DNA of 11,767 nt from the NCBI GenBank assembly GCA_902806215.1, contig CADCVT010000321.1, positions 1-11,767 of the forward strand. Reading direction: 5' to 3'. Positions 5,283 to 11,767 of this stretch are shown piece after piece. Numbering within the stretch: the first letter of the stretch is position 1; each line of letters begins with the position of its first letter. The notes beneath the pieces are model-generated. The model made no database searches and was not told the origin of the DNA. It saw nothing but the letters and a program-made list of their open reading frames with translations. Source of the stretch: an uncultured Solirubrobacteraceae bacterium. Lineage in GTDB: Bacteria; Actinomycetota; Thermoleophilia; Solirubrobacterales; Solirubrobacteraceae. Position numbers and translations under genes: made by a program.

Positions 5283-7412
5283 ATGGCGGCCACGCCCACC
5301 GACGCGTACGCGCTCCTCGACGCGCTCTTCGCGAACGCCCCGGTCGGGTTGGCCTTCTGGGACACCGAGCTGCGCTACCGCCGGGTCAACGTCCACCTCG
5401 CCGAGATCAACGGGATCGCGCCGGCCGACCACATCGGCCACACGCCGGTCGAGCTCCTCGGCGAGCTCGGCCGCGACGTCGAGCCGGTGCTCGCCAGCGT
5501 GCTCGAGACCGGCAAGCCGGTCGTCGACGTGGCCTTCGAGGGGGAGACCCCGGCGGCTCCCGGCCAGGTGCGGCACTGGTCGGGCAGCTTCTACGTCGTG
5601 CCGACCGAGGACGGCACGCCGCTCGGCGTCGCCGCCGTCGTCATCGAGGTCACCGGCGAGCGCGAGGCGCGCCGCGCGCAGCAGGTCGCCAGCGCGCTGC
5701 TCGACGCGGTCTTCGGGGCGGCGCCGGTCGGCATCGCGCTGTGGGACCTCGACCTCCGGCTTCGCCGCGTCAACCCGGCGCTGGCGGAGATGAACGGCCT
5801 GCCCGCCGCGGAGCACCTCGGGCACACGCCGGCGGAGCTGTTCGGTGAGATCGGCGAGACCACGATGGACCTGCTGCGCGAGGTGATCGAGCGCGGCGAA
5901 CCCGTGGTGCGCGAGGTCTCCGGCGAGCTCGGCGGACGGACCATCCACCGCGAGGGGACCGTGTTCCCGGTCTACGGGCCGCAGAACGAGATCACCGCGG
6001 TCGCCGGGGTCGTGCGCGAGGTGACCGAGTTCCACGAGGCCGAGGCCGAGCGCATGCGCCTGCTCAAGGAGGCGCTCACCGCGCGGGCACAGGCCGAGGC
6101 CGCGCAGGTCCGCGCCGAGGCGGCCCGCACCGAGGCCGAGGGCGCCCGCCGGCGGACCGAGTTCCTCGCCCGCGCCGGAGAGCGCCTGGCGATGGTCACG
6201 CGCGACTTCGAGACGACGCTGCAGGAGGTCGCGAACGTCGCCGTCCCCGTGATCGCGGACTGGTGCACGTTCACGCTCGTCGAGGCGCGCGGGGCCCTGC
6301 GGACGGTCGCCGTCGCCACGGCGGACGACGCCGACATGGAGCTCGTCGAGCGCTTCGGCGAGCGCTACCCGCCGCAGCCGGACGCCACCGCGGGCGCGGG
6401 CCACGTCGTGCGCACTGGCGAGCGGGAGCTCTTCAACGACATCCCGCCCGAGCTGATCGACTCGATCGCCCAGGACCAGGAGCACGCCTCGCTGCTGCGC
6501 AGCCTCGGCCTGCGCTCGGGGATGACGATCCCGCTGAAGGCCGGCGATCGCATCATCGGTGCGCTGTCGCTCGTCCTCAGCCGGTCCGGCCGCTCGTTCA
6601 GCGGGGACGACGTCGCGCTGGCCGAGTCGCTGGCGAGCCGGGCCGCGCTCGCGGTCGAGAACGCCCGTCTGTACGCCGAGCGGTCGCACATCGCCCAGAC
6701 GCTGCAGCGCAGCCTGCTCCCGCCGGCGCTCCCCGAGATCGCCGGGCTCGAGCTCGCGGCGCGCTATCGCGCCGCCGGCTCGCAGAATCAGGTGGGCGGT
6801 GACTTCTACGACGCCTTCCGCGCGGCCGACGGGGTGTGGACGCTGCTCATCGGCGACGTGTCGGGCAAGGGCCCGGAGGCCGCGGCGCTCACGTCGCTGA
6901 CCCGGCACACGCTGCGCGCGGCGACGCTGCGCGACATGAACCCGCGCGAGAACCTCAAGCTGCTCAACGAGGCGCTGTTCTCGCAGCCCGACGCCGACGG
7001 GCGCTTCTGCACGGTCCTCTACGCCCAGGTCCGTCCGCGCGCTGAGGGCGGGGCCGACATCACGCTCGCGACCGGCGGCCACCTGCCGCCGATCCTCCTG
7101 CGAGCCGGCGGGCGCGTCGAGCGCGTCCAGCTGCGCGGCTCGCTCGTCGGCGGCCTGCGCACGCCGGAGTTCGGCGAGCGCGAGATCACGCTCGAGCCGG
7201 GCGACCTGCTCCTGCTGTTCACCGACGGGGTCACCGAGATCCGAGGCGACGACCCCGACCTGGGCGAGCGCGCGCTCGCGGAGGTCCTGGCGCAGATGCG
7301 CGGGGCGAGCGCCGACGAGATCGTCGCGGCGGTCCAGCACAAGGCCGTCGATCTCCAGGCGGGCGAGCCGCGCGACGACATCGCGCTGCTGGCCGTCAAG
7401 GCGCAGGCGTAG
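5283..7412 (+). CDS. PAS-PAS-GAF-PP2C (SpoIIE/RsbU-type) serine phosphatase
   Basis: The product is 709 residues from ATG 5283. Two related PAS domains come first (about 8-125 and 134-250), each with a 'NAPVGLAFWDTELRYRRVN'-like opening and a closing V-x-x-E-V-T motif. A charged Ala/Glu/Arg coiled coil follows (about 252-300), then a GAF domain (about 305-465, ending LASRAALAVENARLYAERSH). The C-terminal PP2C/SpoIIE phosphatase (about 470-705) begins with the QTLQRSLLP linker. Its metal-binding aspartates are D507 (VGGDFYD), D525 (IGDVSGKG), D648 (LFTDGVTE) and D698/D699 (RDDIALL). Such proteins dephosphorylate STAS-domain anti-anti-sigma factors in partner-switching stress control, or work as stand-alone sensor phosphatases. 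No anti-sigma kinase or STAS gene is in this window, so the partner is unknown. There are no membrane segments, so it should sense a cytoplasmic signal. The PAS ligand or cofactor cannot be read from the sequence. ATG 5229 would add 18 residues that overlap the divergent gene. Confidence 0.92.
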   Translation: MAATPTDAYALLDALFANAPVGLAFWDTELRYRRVNVHLAEINGIAPADHIGHTPVELLGELGRDVEPVLASVLETGKPVVDVAFEGETPAAPGQVRHWSGSFYVVPTEDGTPLGVAAVVIEVTGEREARRAQQVASALLDAVFGAAPVGIALWDLDLRLRRVNPALAEMNGLPAAEHLGHTPAELFGEIGETTMDLLREVIERGEPVVREVSGELGGRTIHREGTVFPVYGPQNEITAVAGVVREVTEFHEAEAERMRLLKEALTARAQAEAAQVRAEAARTEAEGARRRTEFLARAGERLAMVTRDFETTLQEVANVAVPVIADWCTFTLVEARGALRTVAVATADDADMELVERFGERYPPQPDATAGAGHVVRTGERELFNDIPPELIDSIAQDQEHASLLRSLGLRSGMTIPLKAGDRIIGALSLVLSRSGRSFSGDDVALAESLASRAALAVENARLYAERSHIAQTLQRSLLPPALPEIAGLELAARYRAAGSQNQVGGDFYDAFRAADGVWTLLIGDVSGKGPEAAALTSLTRHTLRAATLRDMNPRENLKLLNEALFSQPDADGRFCTVLYAQVRPRAEGGADITLATGGHLPPILLRAGGRVERVQLRGSLVGGLRTPEFGEREITLEPGDLLLLFTDGVTEIRGDDPDLGERALAEVLAQMRGASADEIVAAVQHKAVDLQAGEPRDDIALLAVKAQA

Positions 7413-7415
7413 ACT
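7410..7415 (+). promoter_or_regulatory. Possible -10 hexamer (TAGACT) of the small Cys-cluster gene
   Basis: TAGACT begins with the stop codon of the phosphatase gene and ends 7 bases before GTG 7423, so a transcript from it would be leaderless. If real, the small gene can be transcribed independently of the phosphatase although only 10 bases separate them. Confidence 0.35.
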
Positions 7416-7422
7416 CGCCTGC

Positions 7423-7809
7423 GTGCTGGACGCGCGCAAACGCCGCATCGCCGAGAACGAGGCTCGGTTCCGCGAGATCAACGACCGGCTCGACCACGAT
7501 GTCCGGACGGTCGCGACCGAGCCGGGCGAGATGGTCGACTTCGTCTGCGAGTGCGGCAAGCTCGACTGCGCGCTGACCGTGTCGCTGACCCTCGACGAGT
7601 ACCGCCACGTCCGCGACGACGACCGGCTGTTCGCGGTGCTCCCCGGGCACGAGATCGGCGACGCGGAGGACGTCATCTCGCGTGGCGAGCGCTTCTTCGT
7701 CGTGCGCAAGCACGCCGAAGCAGCGCCGATCGTGTCGGCCCAGGGGCCGACAGATCGGTCGGGAGATTCGCCAGGGGCGAATCTCCCAGGCCGTGCGCCT
7801 TCCGACTAA
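7423..7809 (+). CDS. Small conserved hypothetical protein with a CxCxxxxC cluster and hairpin-encoded tail
   Basis: The 128-residue product starts with GTG 7423, 10 bases after the phosphatase stop. Residues 1-25 form a basic amphipathic helix (RKRRIAENEARFREINDRLD). The core has VDFVCECGKLDCALTVSLTL (C42, C44, C49), then DEYRHVRDD and FAVLPGHE, and ends FFVVRKHAEA. I recall similar small proteins, with the helix, the CEC...C core and the ending P-G-H-x...V-V, as common unnamed hypotheticals in Actinobacteria, especially Solirubrobacter relatives. The cysteines could bind a metal, but no fourth ligand is obvious (H76 is a candidate). The tail from about residue 100 (APIVSAQGPTDRSGDSPGAN and on) is encoded by two strong DNA hairpins and looks unlike the rest, so it was probably added by a palindromic element. 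The gene converges with the cation exporter, overlapping it by four bases. No function can be assigned. Confidence 0.75.
   Translation: MLDARKRRIAENEARFREINDRLDHDVRTVATEPGEMVDFVCECGKLDCALTVSLTLDEYRHVRDDDRLFAVLPGHEIGDAEDVISRGERFFVVRKHAEAAPIVSAQGPTDRSGDSPGANLPGRAPSD
7726..7758. repeat. Hairpin A: 14-bp stem with one bulge, loop CAGG
   Basis: CCGATC (7726-7731) and TGTCGGCC (7733-7740) pair with GGCCGACA (7745-7752) and GATCGG (7753-7758), leaving G7732 bulged and a CAGG loop. It lies within the 3' coding part of the small Cys-cluster gene, two bases before hairpin B, and shares the tip sequence CCAGGGG with it. It could help stop transcription between convergent genes, although no T-run follows, or be half of a REP-like pair. 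Confidence 0.6.
7761..7787. repeat. Hairpin B: perfect 12-bp stem, loop AGG
   Basis: GGGAGATTCGCC (7761-7772) and GGCGAATCTCCC (7776-7787) are perfect inverted repeats around AGG. The element is inside the reading frame of the small Cys-cluster gene and encodes the end of its odd tail. Two neighbouring hairpins with the same tip suggest a paired palindromic (BIME-like) element or a T-less bidirectional terminator for the convergent genes. Confidence 0.65.
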
Positions 7810-7814
7810 GTCGG
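7802..7814. terminator. Palindrome CCGACTAAGTCGG over the two overlapping stop codons
   Basis: CCGACT-A-AGTCGG is a perfect 6-bp inverted repeat around one base. It contains both the TAA (7807-7809) of the plus-strand gene and, on the other strand, the TAG (7806-7808) of the exporter gene. With hairpins A and B just upstream it may help end transcription from both sides, but it has no T-tract and almost no loop, so the terminator role is tentative. Confidence 0.3.
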
Positions 7815-8729
7815 CTGTTCTATGGACAAGAGCTGCGGCGCGGTCGCGTGGTCGACCTGCAGCGTGGTGTGGCGGATCCCGAACCGGTCGCCGAGCACGG
7901 CCTGGAGCTCGCGGCGCCGTGCGTGGCAGTCGTCGTCGGGCGCGACGACGACGTGCGCGGCGACGGCGTTGAAACCCGACGTCACCTCCCAGACGTGGAG
8001 GTCGTGGACCTCGACGACGCCCGGGTGCGCCGCCATCGTCCGGCCGAGGACGTCGGGATCGACGCCGACCGGCGCGGCCTCGAGCAGCACGCGTGACGCG
8101 TCGCGCAAGAGGCGCCAGCCCGACGAGACCATGAGCCCCGCGACGATGAGCGCGGCGACGCCGTCGAGCTCGTCGACGCCGGTGAGCACGATGAGCAGCC
8201 CCGACACCGCCGCGGCGATCGACGCGTAGAGGTCGGTCATGACGTGGGCCATCGCGCCCTCGACGTTCAGCGACTGCCGCTCGGCCCGCGACAGCGCCGC
8301 GGCCGCCGCGACGTTCGCGCCCGCCCCGATGATGCCGACGACGATCACGATGCCGCCCTCGACGCCGACCGGGTCGACCAGTCGCTGGCCCGCCTCCCAT
8401 GCGATGACGCCCGCGAGCACGAGCAGCACCGCGCCGTTGATCTGCGCCGAGAGGATCTCCGCGCGGCCGAGCCCGAACGTGAAGCTGCCGCTCGGCGGCC
8501 GCGCCGCGAGCCGCGCTGCCACGAGGGCGAGCCCGATCGCTCCGGCATCCGTGAGCATGTGCGCGGAGTCCGACAGCAGCGCGAGCGACGAGGCCAGGAT
8601 GCCGGCCACGATCTCGACGACCATGAAGCCGACGATCACCGCGAGGGCGATCGTCAGCCAGCGCCGATCCGCGTCGGCGGAGACCGCGTGGGAGTGCCCG
8701 TGGTGATGGTGGTCGTGCCCGTGCGCCAC
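7806..8729 (-). CDS. Cation diffusion facilitator (CDF) family metal exporter, CzcD/ZitB-like
   Basis: The 307-residue product starts at GTG 8729. The cytosolic N-terminus is His-rich (VAHGHDHHHHGHSH), as in CzcD-type exporters. Six membrane helices follow (about 24-42, 46-70, 96-115, 124-145, 163-183 and 188-205). The metal site is H57/D61 (SDSAHMLTD) in helix 2 and H162/D166 (AHVMTD) in helix 5, the HxxxD plus HxxxD pattern linked to Zn (also Co/Cd) over Mn. The cytosolic C-terminal domain (from about 215) has VHDLHVWEVTSG (H242, H245), as expected for the dimerising ferredoxin-like domain with regulatory metal sites. It would export Zn2+ in exchange for protons at the cytoplasmic membrane. 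A TTG at 8786 allows 19 more residues, but these are unlike the family. No metal-sensing regulator is adjacent; palindromes in the upstream divergent gap may be operators. Confidence 0.92.
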   Translation of the reverse strand: MAHGHDHHHHGHSHAVSADADRRWLTIALAVIVGFMVVEIVAGILASSLALLSDSAHMLTDAGAIGLALVAARLAARPPSGSFTFGLGRAEILSAQINGAVLLVLAGVIAWEAGQRLVDPVGVEGGIVIVVGIIGAGANVAAAAALSRAERQSLNVEGAMAHVMTDLYASIAAAVSGLLIVLTGVDELDGVAALIVAGLMVSSGWRLLRDASRVLLEAAPVGVDPDVLGRTMAAHPGVVEVHDLHVWEVTSGFNAVAAHVVVAPDDDCHARRRELQAVLGDRFGIRHTTLQVDHATAPQLLSIEQPT

Positions 8730-8789
8730 GCCCGGAGTGTCGCGCGTGATGCGGTCGGGGCGCCGACTTGAGTGCTTAAACGCCAAAGT

Positions 8790-8801
8790 GGACGATCGTC
8801 C
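8790..8801. promoter_or_regulatory. Perfect 12-bp palindrome GGACGATCGTCC in a divergent intergenic gap
   Basis: GGACGATCGTCC is fully self-complementary and lies between the exporter gene (start 8729, reading left) and the repeat-protein gene (start 8911, reading right). Its position suits an operator for either gene. No matching regulator is in the window, and a 12-bp palindrome in GC-rich DNA can arise by chance. Confidence 0.3.
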
Positions 8802-8805
8802 TACA

Positions 8806-8824
8806 GACCGGCGGGCCGCCGGTC
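8806..8824. promoter_or_regulatory. Perfect 9-bp inverted repeat with one central base, divergent gap
   Basis: GACCGGCGG-G-CCGCCGGTC is symmetric over 19 bases and begins 4 bases after the preceding palindrome. A terminator is not expected between divergent genes, so a dimeric protein-binding site or a cruciform is more likely. Which gene it controls cannot be said. The rest of the 181-bp gap shows no recognisable riboswitch. Confidence 0.35.
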
Positions 8825-8893
8825 GATACGACTTGCGTTGCGCTAGCGGAGCAGGTCAGGGCTCGGGCGCGGTTTCATCAGCCGCCAGCATCC

Positions 8894-8899
8894 GAAAGG
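8894..8899 (+). promoter_or_regulatory. Likely ribosome binding site GAAAGG
   Basis: GAAAGG ends 11 bases before GTG 8911. This is the only convincing Shine-Dalgarno-like sequence before a start in the window, and it supports the GTG as the start of the secreted repeat protein. Confidence 0.5.
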
Positions 8900-8910
8900 C
8901 CGTCTCCTCA

Positions 8911-11767
8911 GTGCCCTCCCGTCGCCGCCGTGCCCTCCTACCCGTGCTCGTGGCGCTCTGCGCCATCCTCGCGGCGCTTGCGCTGAGCGACTCGCCCGCT
9001 GCCGCCGCCGAGGGGATCACGCTCACCGCGGCGACGCCGAGCAGCGATGGTGAGACGTTCCGCGTCCAAGGCACGGTCAGCCGGGAGTACCAGAGCACCA
9101 AGGTCAACAGCAGGACCTCCTGGTGCTACGTGGACTCGACGGGGTACTACACGGCGCCGCGCTGCTACACGACGTGGGACGCCTGCTCGGCTGCGAGGTG
9201 GTGGCAGGATGAGCCCTGCTTCTCGAAGTTCTTCGCCGGCAGGTATACGACCAAGGGCTCCTACTACACGGACCCGAAGCTGCGCGTCACGAGTGCGTTC
9301 CCCGACAGCGGCGACCCATCCCTGTCCAAGGCGATCCCCTGGTCGGGATGGGGACCCCTCGATCCGTCGTACAACTACGACTACTCGTACGGGACCACCT
9401 GGGGGATCGGCTCGTACGGCGGCGCCCCGTACGACCTGCCCGTGCCGCTGTCGCCGGGCCGATGGTCGGTGGACGTCGAGCAGGTCTGCACCGACGCGAC
9501 GTCGGCGCTCGACTCGAGCAACTGGTTCGGGGAGCTCATCAGCACGGCGGACTGCTCCAACGTCGCGACGAAGAGCTTCGACATCGCGGCGGCGGCGGGC
9601 ATCAGCGCGCTGCAGGTCAGCGATGTCGCGAGCACCGAAGTCAGGATCGGCACCGCCATCCAGACCCGCGGTTTCGACACGACCTACCACGTCGAGTACG
9701 GGCTGACCGATGAGTACGGGCAGTCGACCGCGCCGGTCTCGATCACGGCCACGGGCAACACGAACAAGCACTCCGTCAGCGAGCTCTTGAGTGAGCTCGA
9801 CCCTGGCGCCGTCTACCACTGGCGCGTCGTCGCCACGAACGAAGGCGGCACGAAGCACGGGGCCGACCAGACGCTCTCGATCGACTTCGACAGCGACAGC
9901 ATCTTCGACAACGTCGACCCCGACGACGACAACGACACGACCGCGGACGGCGACGACGCTCTCCCGTTCGACGCCGCGGAGGACACCGACACGGACTCCG
10001 ACGGCATCGGGGACAACGCGGACCTGAACGACGACGGCGACGCCGCGGTCGATGCCGACGACGCCTTCCCGCTCGACAAGGACGAGACCCTCGACACCGA
10101 CGGGGACAAGACCGGGAACAACGCTGATACGGACGACGACGGCGACACGCGTCTGGACGCCGATGACGTCTTCCCGCTCGATAAGACGGAGTGGGTCGAC
10201 AGCGACGGCGACAAGATCGGCGACAACGCGGACGACAACGCCGACAACGACAAGGTCGACGACGCGCGTGACGCCTTCCCGCTCGACCCGGCCGAGTGGC
10301 TCGACTCCGACCTCGACACGATCGGCAACAACGCCGACACCGACGACGACGACGACGGGCTGCCGGATACCGGCGACAACTGCGAGGTCGTCCCGAACGT
10401 CGACCAGATCGATACCGACGGCGACGTAGAAGGCGACGCCTGCGACCGCGACGACGACAACGACGACATCCCGGACAGCCTCGATCCGTCGCCGCTGATC
10501 AAGGGTGGGGCAAGCGACGCGGACGGGGACGGCAAGGACAACGACGTCGATCCGGACGACGACAACGACCTCGTCCTCGACGGCGCCGACACGTTCCCGC
10601 TGGATCGCAACGAGTCGAAGGACTCCGACGGCGACCGCCTGGGCGACAACGCCGATCCCGACGACGACAACGACGGCGTCGTCGACTCTCTCGACCAGTT
10701 CCCGTCCGACAAGGACCGGTCGCTCGACACCGACAACGACGGCATCGACAACCGCGTCGACGGCGACGACGACGGCAACGGCCGCGCCGCCGCGACCGAC
10801 GCGTTCCCGCTCGACGACGACGAGTGGCTCGACTCCGATCTCGACCGGCTGGGCAACAACGCCGACGGCGATGACGACAACGACAACGTCCTCGACGGGG
10901 ACGACGCCTTCCCGCTCGACCGCAGCGAGTCGGTCGACACCGACGGTGACAAGACCGGCGACGAGGCCGACCGCGACGACGACGGCGACGGCACCGAGGA
11001 CGGCGACGACGCGTTCCCGCTCGACAAGAAGGAGTCGAAGGACACCGACGGCGACAAGATCGGCGACAACGCCGACCTCGACGACGACGGCGACACCGTG
11101 CCCGATCTCGCCGACGCCCTGCCGCTGAACCCCGACGAGTCGGTCGACACCGACGGCGACGCCATCGGCAACACCGCCGATCGCGACGACGACAACGACG
11201 ACGTCGCCGACACGCTCGACCCGTTCCCGCTCGACAAGGCCGAGTGGCTCGACACCGACAAGGACAGGATCGGCAACAACGCCGACACCGACGACGACGG
11301 CGACGACCGCCTCGACGCCGCCGACGCGTTCCCGCTCGACAGGACCGAGTGGACCGATACCGACGGCGACACGCTCGGCAACAACGTCGATCGCGACGAC
11401 GACAACGACGACGTGGCGGACAGCCTCGACCAGTTCCCGCTGGACAAGGACAAGGCGCTCGACACCGACAACGACGGCACCGACAACCGGCTCGACGAGG
11501 ACGACGACGCCGACGGCGCCGCCGACGGCATCGACGCCTTCCCGCTCGACGCCGGCGAGAAGCTCGACACCGACGCGGACAAGATCGGCAACACCGCCGA
11601 CCTCGACGACGACGGCGACGGCGTGAGCGACGACAAGGACACGTTCCCGCTCGACGACGACGAGTCGGTCGACACCGACGGCGACACGATCGGCGACGAG
11701 GCCGACCGCGACGACGACGGTGACGGCGTCAAGGACGCCGACGATGCGTACCCGCTCGACAAGTCGG
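8911..11767 (+). CDS. Secreted surface protein: Cys/Tyr-rich domain, FN3-like domain, TSP3-like Ca-binding array (3' end outside window)
   Basis: From GTG 8911 there are 952 codons without a stop. A signal peptide comes first (VPSRRRRALLPVLVALCAIL, then A-A-L-A-L; cleavage near A-A-A-A-E34). Residues 35-225 are a Tyr/Trp-rich domain with six cysteines (C72, C85, C92, C103, C193, C215), enough for three disulfides; I recognise no family. Residues 231-327 look like a fibronectin type III domain (YHVEYGL, then ELDPGAVYHWRVVATNEGG). From about 328 to the edge the protein is an Asp-rich thrombospondin type 3-like array of 35-residue units (DAFPLD-x-x-EW-x-DTDGD-x-IGNNAD-x-DDDGD). One longer unit contains a canonical Cys form (C491, C511; DNCEVVPNVDQIDTDGD then GDACD). 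Such arrays bind many Ca2+ ions and act as rigid extracellular spacers. A C-terminal anchor or catalytic domain may lie past the window. The start is supported by GAAAGG upstream. Confidence 0.85.
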   Translation, partial: MPSRRRRALLPVLVALCAILAALALSDSPAAAAEGITLTAATPSSDGETFRVQGTVSREYQSTKVNSRTSWCYVDSTGYYTAPRCYTTWDACSAARWWQDEPCFSKFFAGRYTTKGSYYTDPKLRVTSAFPDSGDPSLSKAIPWSGWGPLDPSYNYDYSYGTTWGIGSYGGAPYDLPVPLSPGRWSVDVEQVCTDATSALDSSNWFGELISTADCSNVATKSFDIAAAAGISALQVSDVASTEVRIGTAIQTRGFDTTYHVEYGLTDEYGQSTAPVSITATGNTNKHSVSELLSELDPGAVYHWRVVATNEGGTKHGADQTLSIDFDSDSIFDNVDPDDDNDTTADGDDALPFDAAEDTDTDSDGIGDNADLNDDGDAAVDADDAFPLDKDETLDTDGDKTGNNADTDDDGDTRLDADDVFPLDKTEWVDSDGDKIGDNADDNADNDKVDDARDAFPLDPAEWLDSDLDTIGNNADTDDDDDGLPDTGDNCEVVPNVDQIDTDGDVEGDACDRDDDNDDIPDSLDPSPLIKGGASDADGDGKDNDVDPDDDNDLVLDGADTFPLDRNESKDSDGDRLGDNADPDDDNDGVVDSLDQFPSDKDRSLDTDNDGIDNRVDGDDDGNGRAAATDAFPLDDDEWLDSDLDRLGNNADGDDDNDNVLDGDDAFPLDRSESVDTDGDKTGDEADRDDDGDGTEDGDDAFPLDKKESKDTDGDKIGDNADLDDDGDTVPDLADALPLNPDESVDTDGDAIGNTADRDDDNDDVADTLDPFPLDKAEWLDTDKDRIGNNADTDDDGDDRLDAADAFPLDRTEWTDTDGDTLGNNVDRDDDNDDVADSLDQFPLDKDKALDTDNDGTDNRLDEDDDADGAADGIDAFPLDAGEKLDTDADKIGNTADLDDDGDGVSDDKDTFPLDDDESVDTDGDTIGDEADRDDDGDGVKDADDAYPLDKS
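9958..11767 (+). repeat. In-frame 105-bp tandem repeat array encoding TSP3-like units
   Basis: Units start at 9958, 10063, 10168 and 10273, then after one 213-bp unit at 10486, and again every 105 bp (10591, 10696, 10801, 10906, 11011, 11116, 11221, 11326, 11431, 11536, 11641) to a partial unit at 11746. Each start is the codon just before the (F/L/Y)P-(L/F) motif. The unit length is 35 codons everywhere except the fourth, which is 71 codons and includes the Cys-bearing TSP3 motif. DNA identity between units is moderate and concentrated in GAC-rich blocks. The array continues beyond the window. Confidence 0.9.

Noticed and set aside
4572..7709. A 1045-codon open frame on the minus strand across the phosphatase and phosphoesterase
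   Set aside because: Its composition (Arg/Ala/Gly/Leu-rich, no motifs) is that of a GC-rich antisense shadow, while the plus strand shows clear catalytic motifs in three separate genes.
8825..8910. Riboswitch upstream of the secreted repeat protein
   Set aside because: I looked for conserved cores of c-di-GMP, c-di-AMP and metal-sensing riboswitches and could not match any; only a ribosome site is supportable.
9813..11762. A 649-codon open frame on the minus strand, extremely Ser-rich
   Set aside because: It is the mirror of the GAC/GAT-rich acidic repeat gene, since reversed and shifted GAC blocks read as Ser codons. It has no start signal and no recognisable domain, and the plus-strand protein has a signal peptide and known domain types.
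9958..11767. CRISPR or non-coding satellite array
   Set aside because: Period 105 bp, imperfect units, no spacer pattern, and an uninterrupted reading frame with calcium-binding motifs show it is protein-coding repeat DNA.

Overview
The window is about 70% G+C by eye and reads as a chromosomal segment of a free-living actinobacterium. The gene mix suggests the Solirubrobacterales/Thermoleophilia group: an EthR-like TetR regulator, an R2-like oxidase, PAS/GAF/SpoIIE phosphatases, AbiEi-DUF559 proteins and a small Cys-containing hypothetical. This placement is inference from gene content and codon style; there is no rRNA or other marker gene. No prophage, transposase, tRNA or CRISPR array was seen.

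Layout, left to right. (1) The start of a DUF354-type protein leaves the left edge on the minus strand. (2) An intergenic stretch carries two copies of a 41-bp palindrome just ahead of an AbiEi-antitoxin/DUF559 gene. That gene has lost its nuclease-like core to an internal frame-changing deletion and is a pseudogene. (3) A minus-strand EthR-like TetR regulator and a plus-strand R2-like di-metal oxidase diverge from a short gap holding a perfect 15-bp palindrome, the likely shared operator. (4) Two tandem secreted TIM-barrel proteins follow, with clan GH-A type catalytic glutamates and four conserved cysteines. (5) A YfcE-type metallophosphoesterase converges on a possible small two-helix membrane protein. 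(6) A large PAS-PAS-coiled coil-GAF-PP2C (SpoIIE/RsbU-type) phosphatase is followed 10 bases later by a small protein with a CxCxxxxC cluster. The tail of that protein is encoded by two strong hairpins. (7) A CDF zinc/cation exporter converges on it, the two stop codons overlapping inside a small palindrome. (8) After a divergent gap with two palindromes, a secreted surface protein opens and runs off the right edge. It has a signal peptide, a Cys/Tyr-rich domain, an FN3-like domain and then an acidic thrombospondin-type-3-like array with a 105-bp (35-residue) period.

The genes do not form one pathway. The natural units are the regulator/oxidase pair, the tandem glycosidase-like duplicates, and possibly the phosphatase with its small downstream partner. 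Across unrelated genes, a TAnnnT hexamer lies 6 to 10 bases before the start codon with no convincing Shine-Dalgarno sequence, which suggests leaderless or near-leaderless transcripts. I do not see a clear new multi-gene defence or biosynthetic system. The best candidates for novelty are the tandem Cys-bearing glycosidase-like family, the palindrome pair at the AbiEi-like pseudogene, the hairpin-encoded protein tail and the architecture of the repeat protein.
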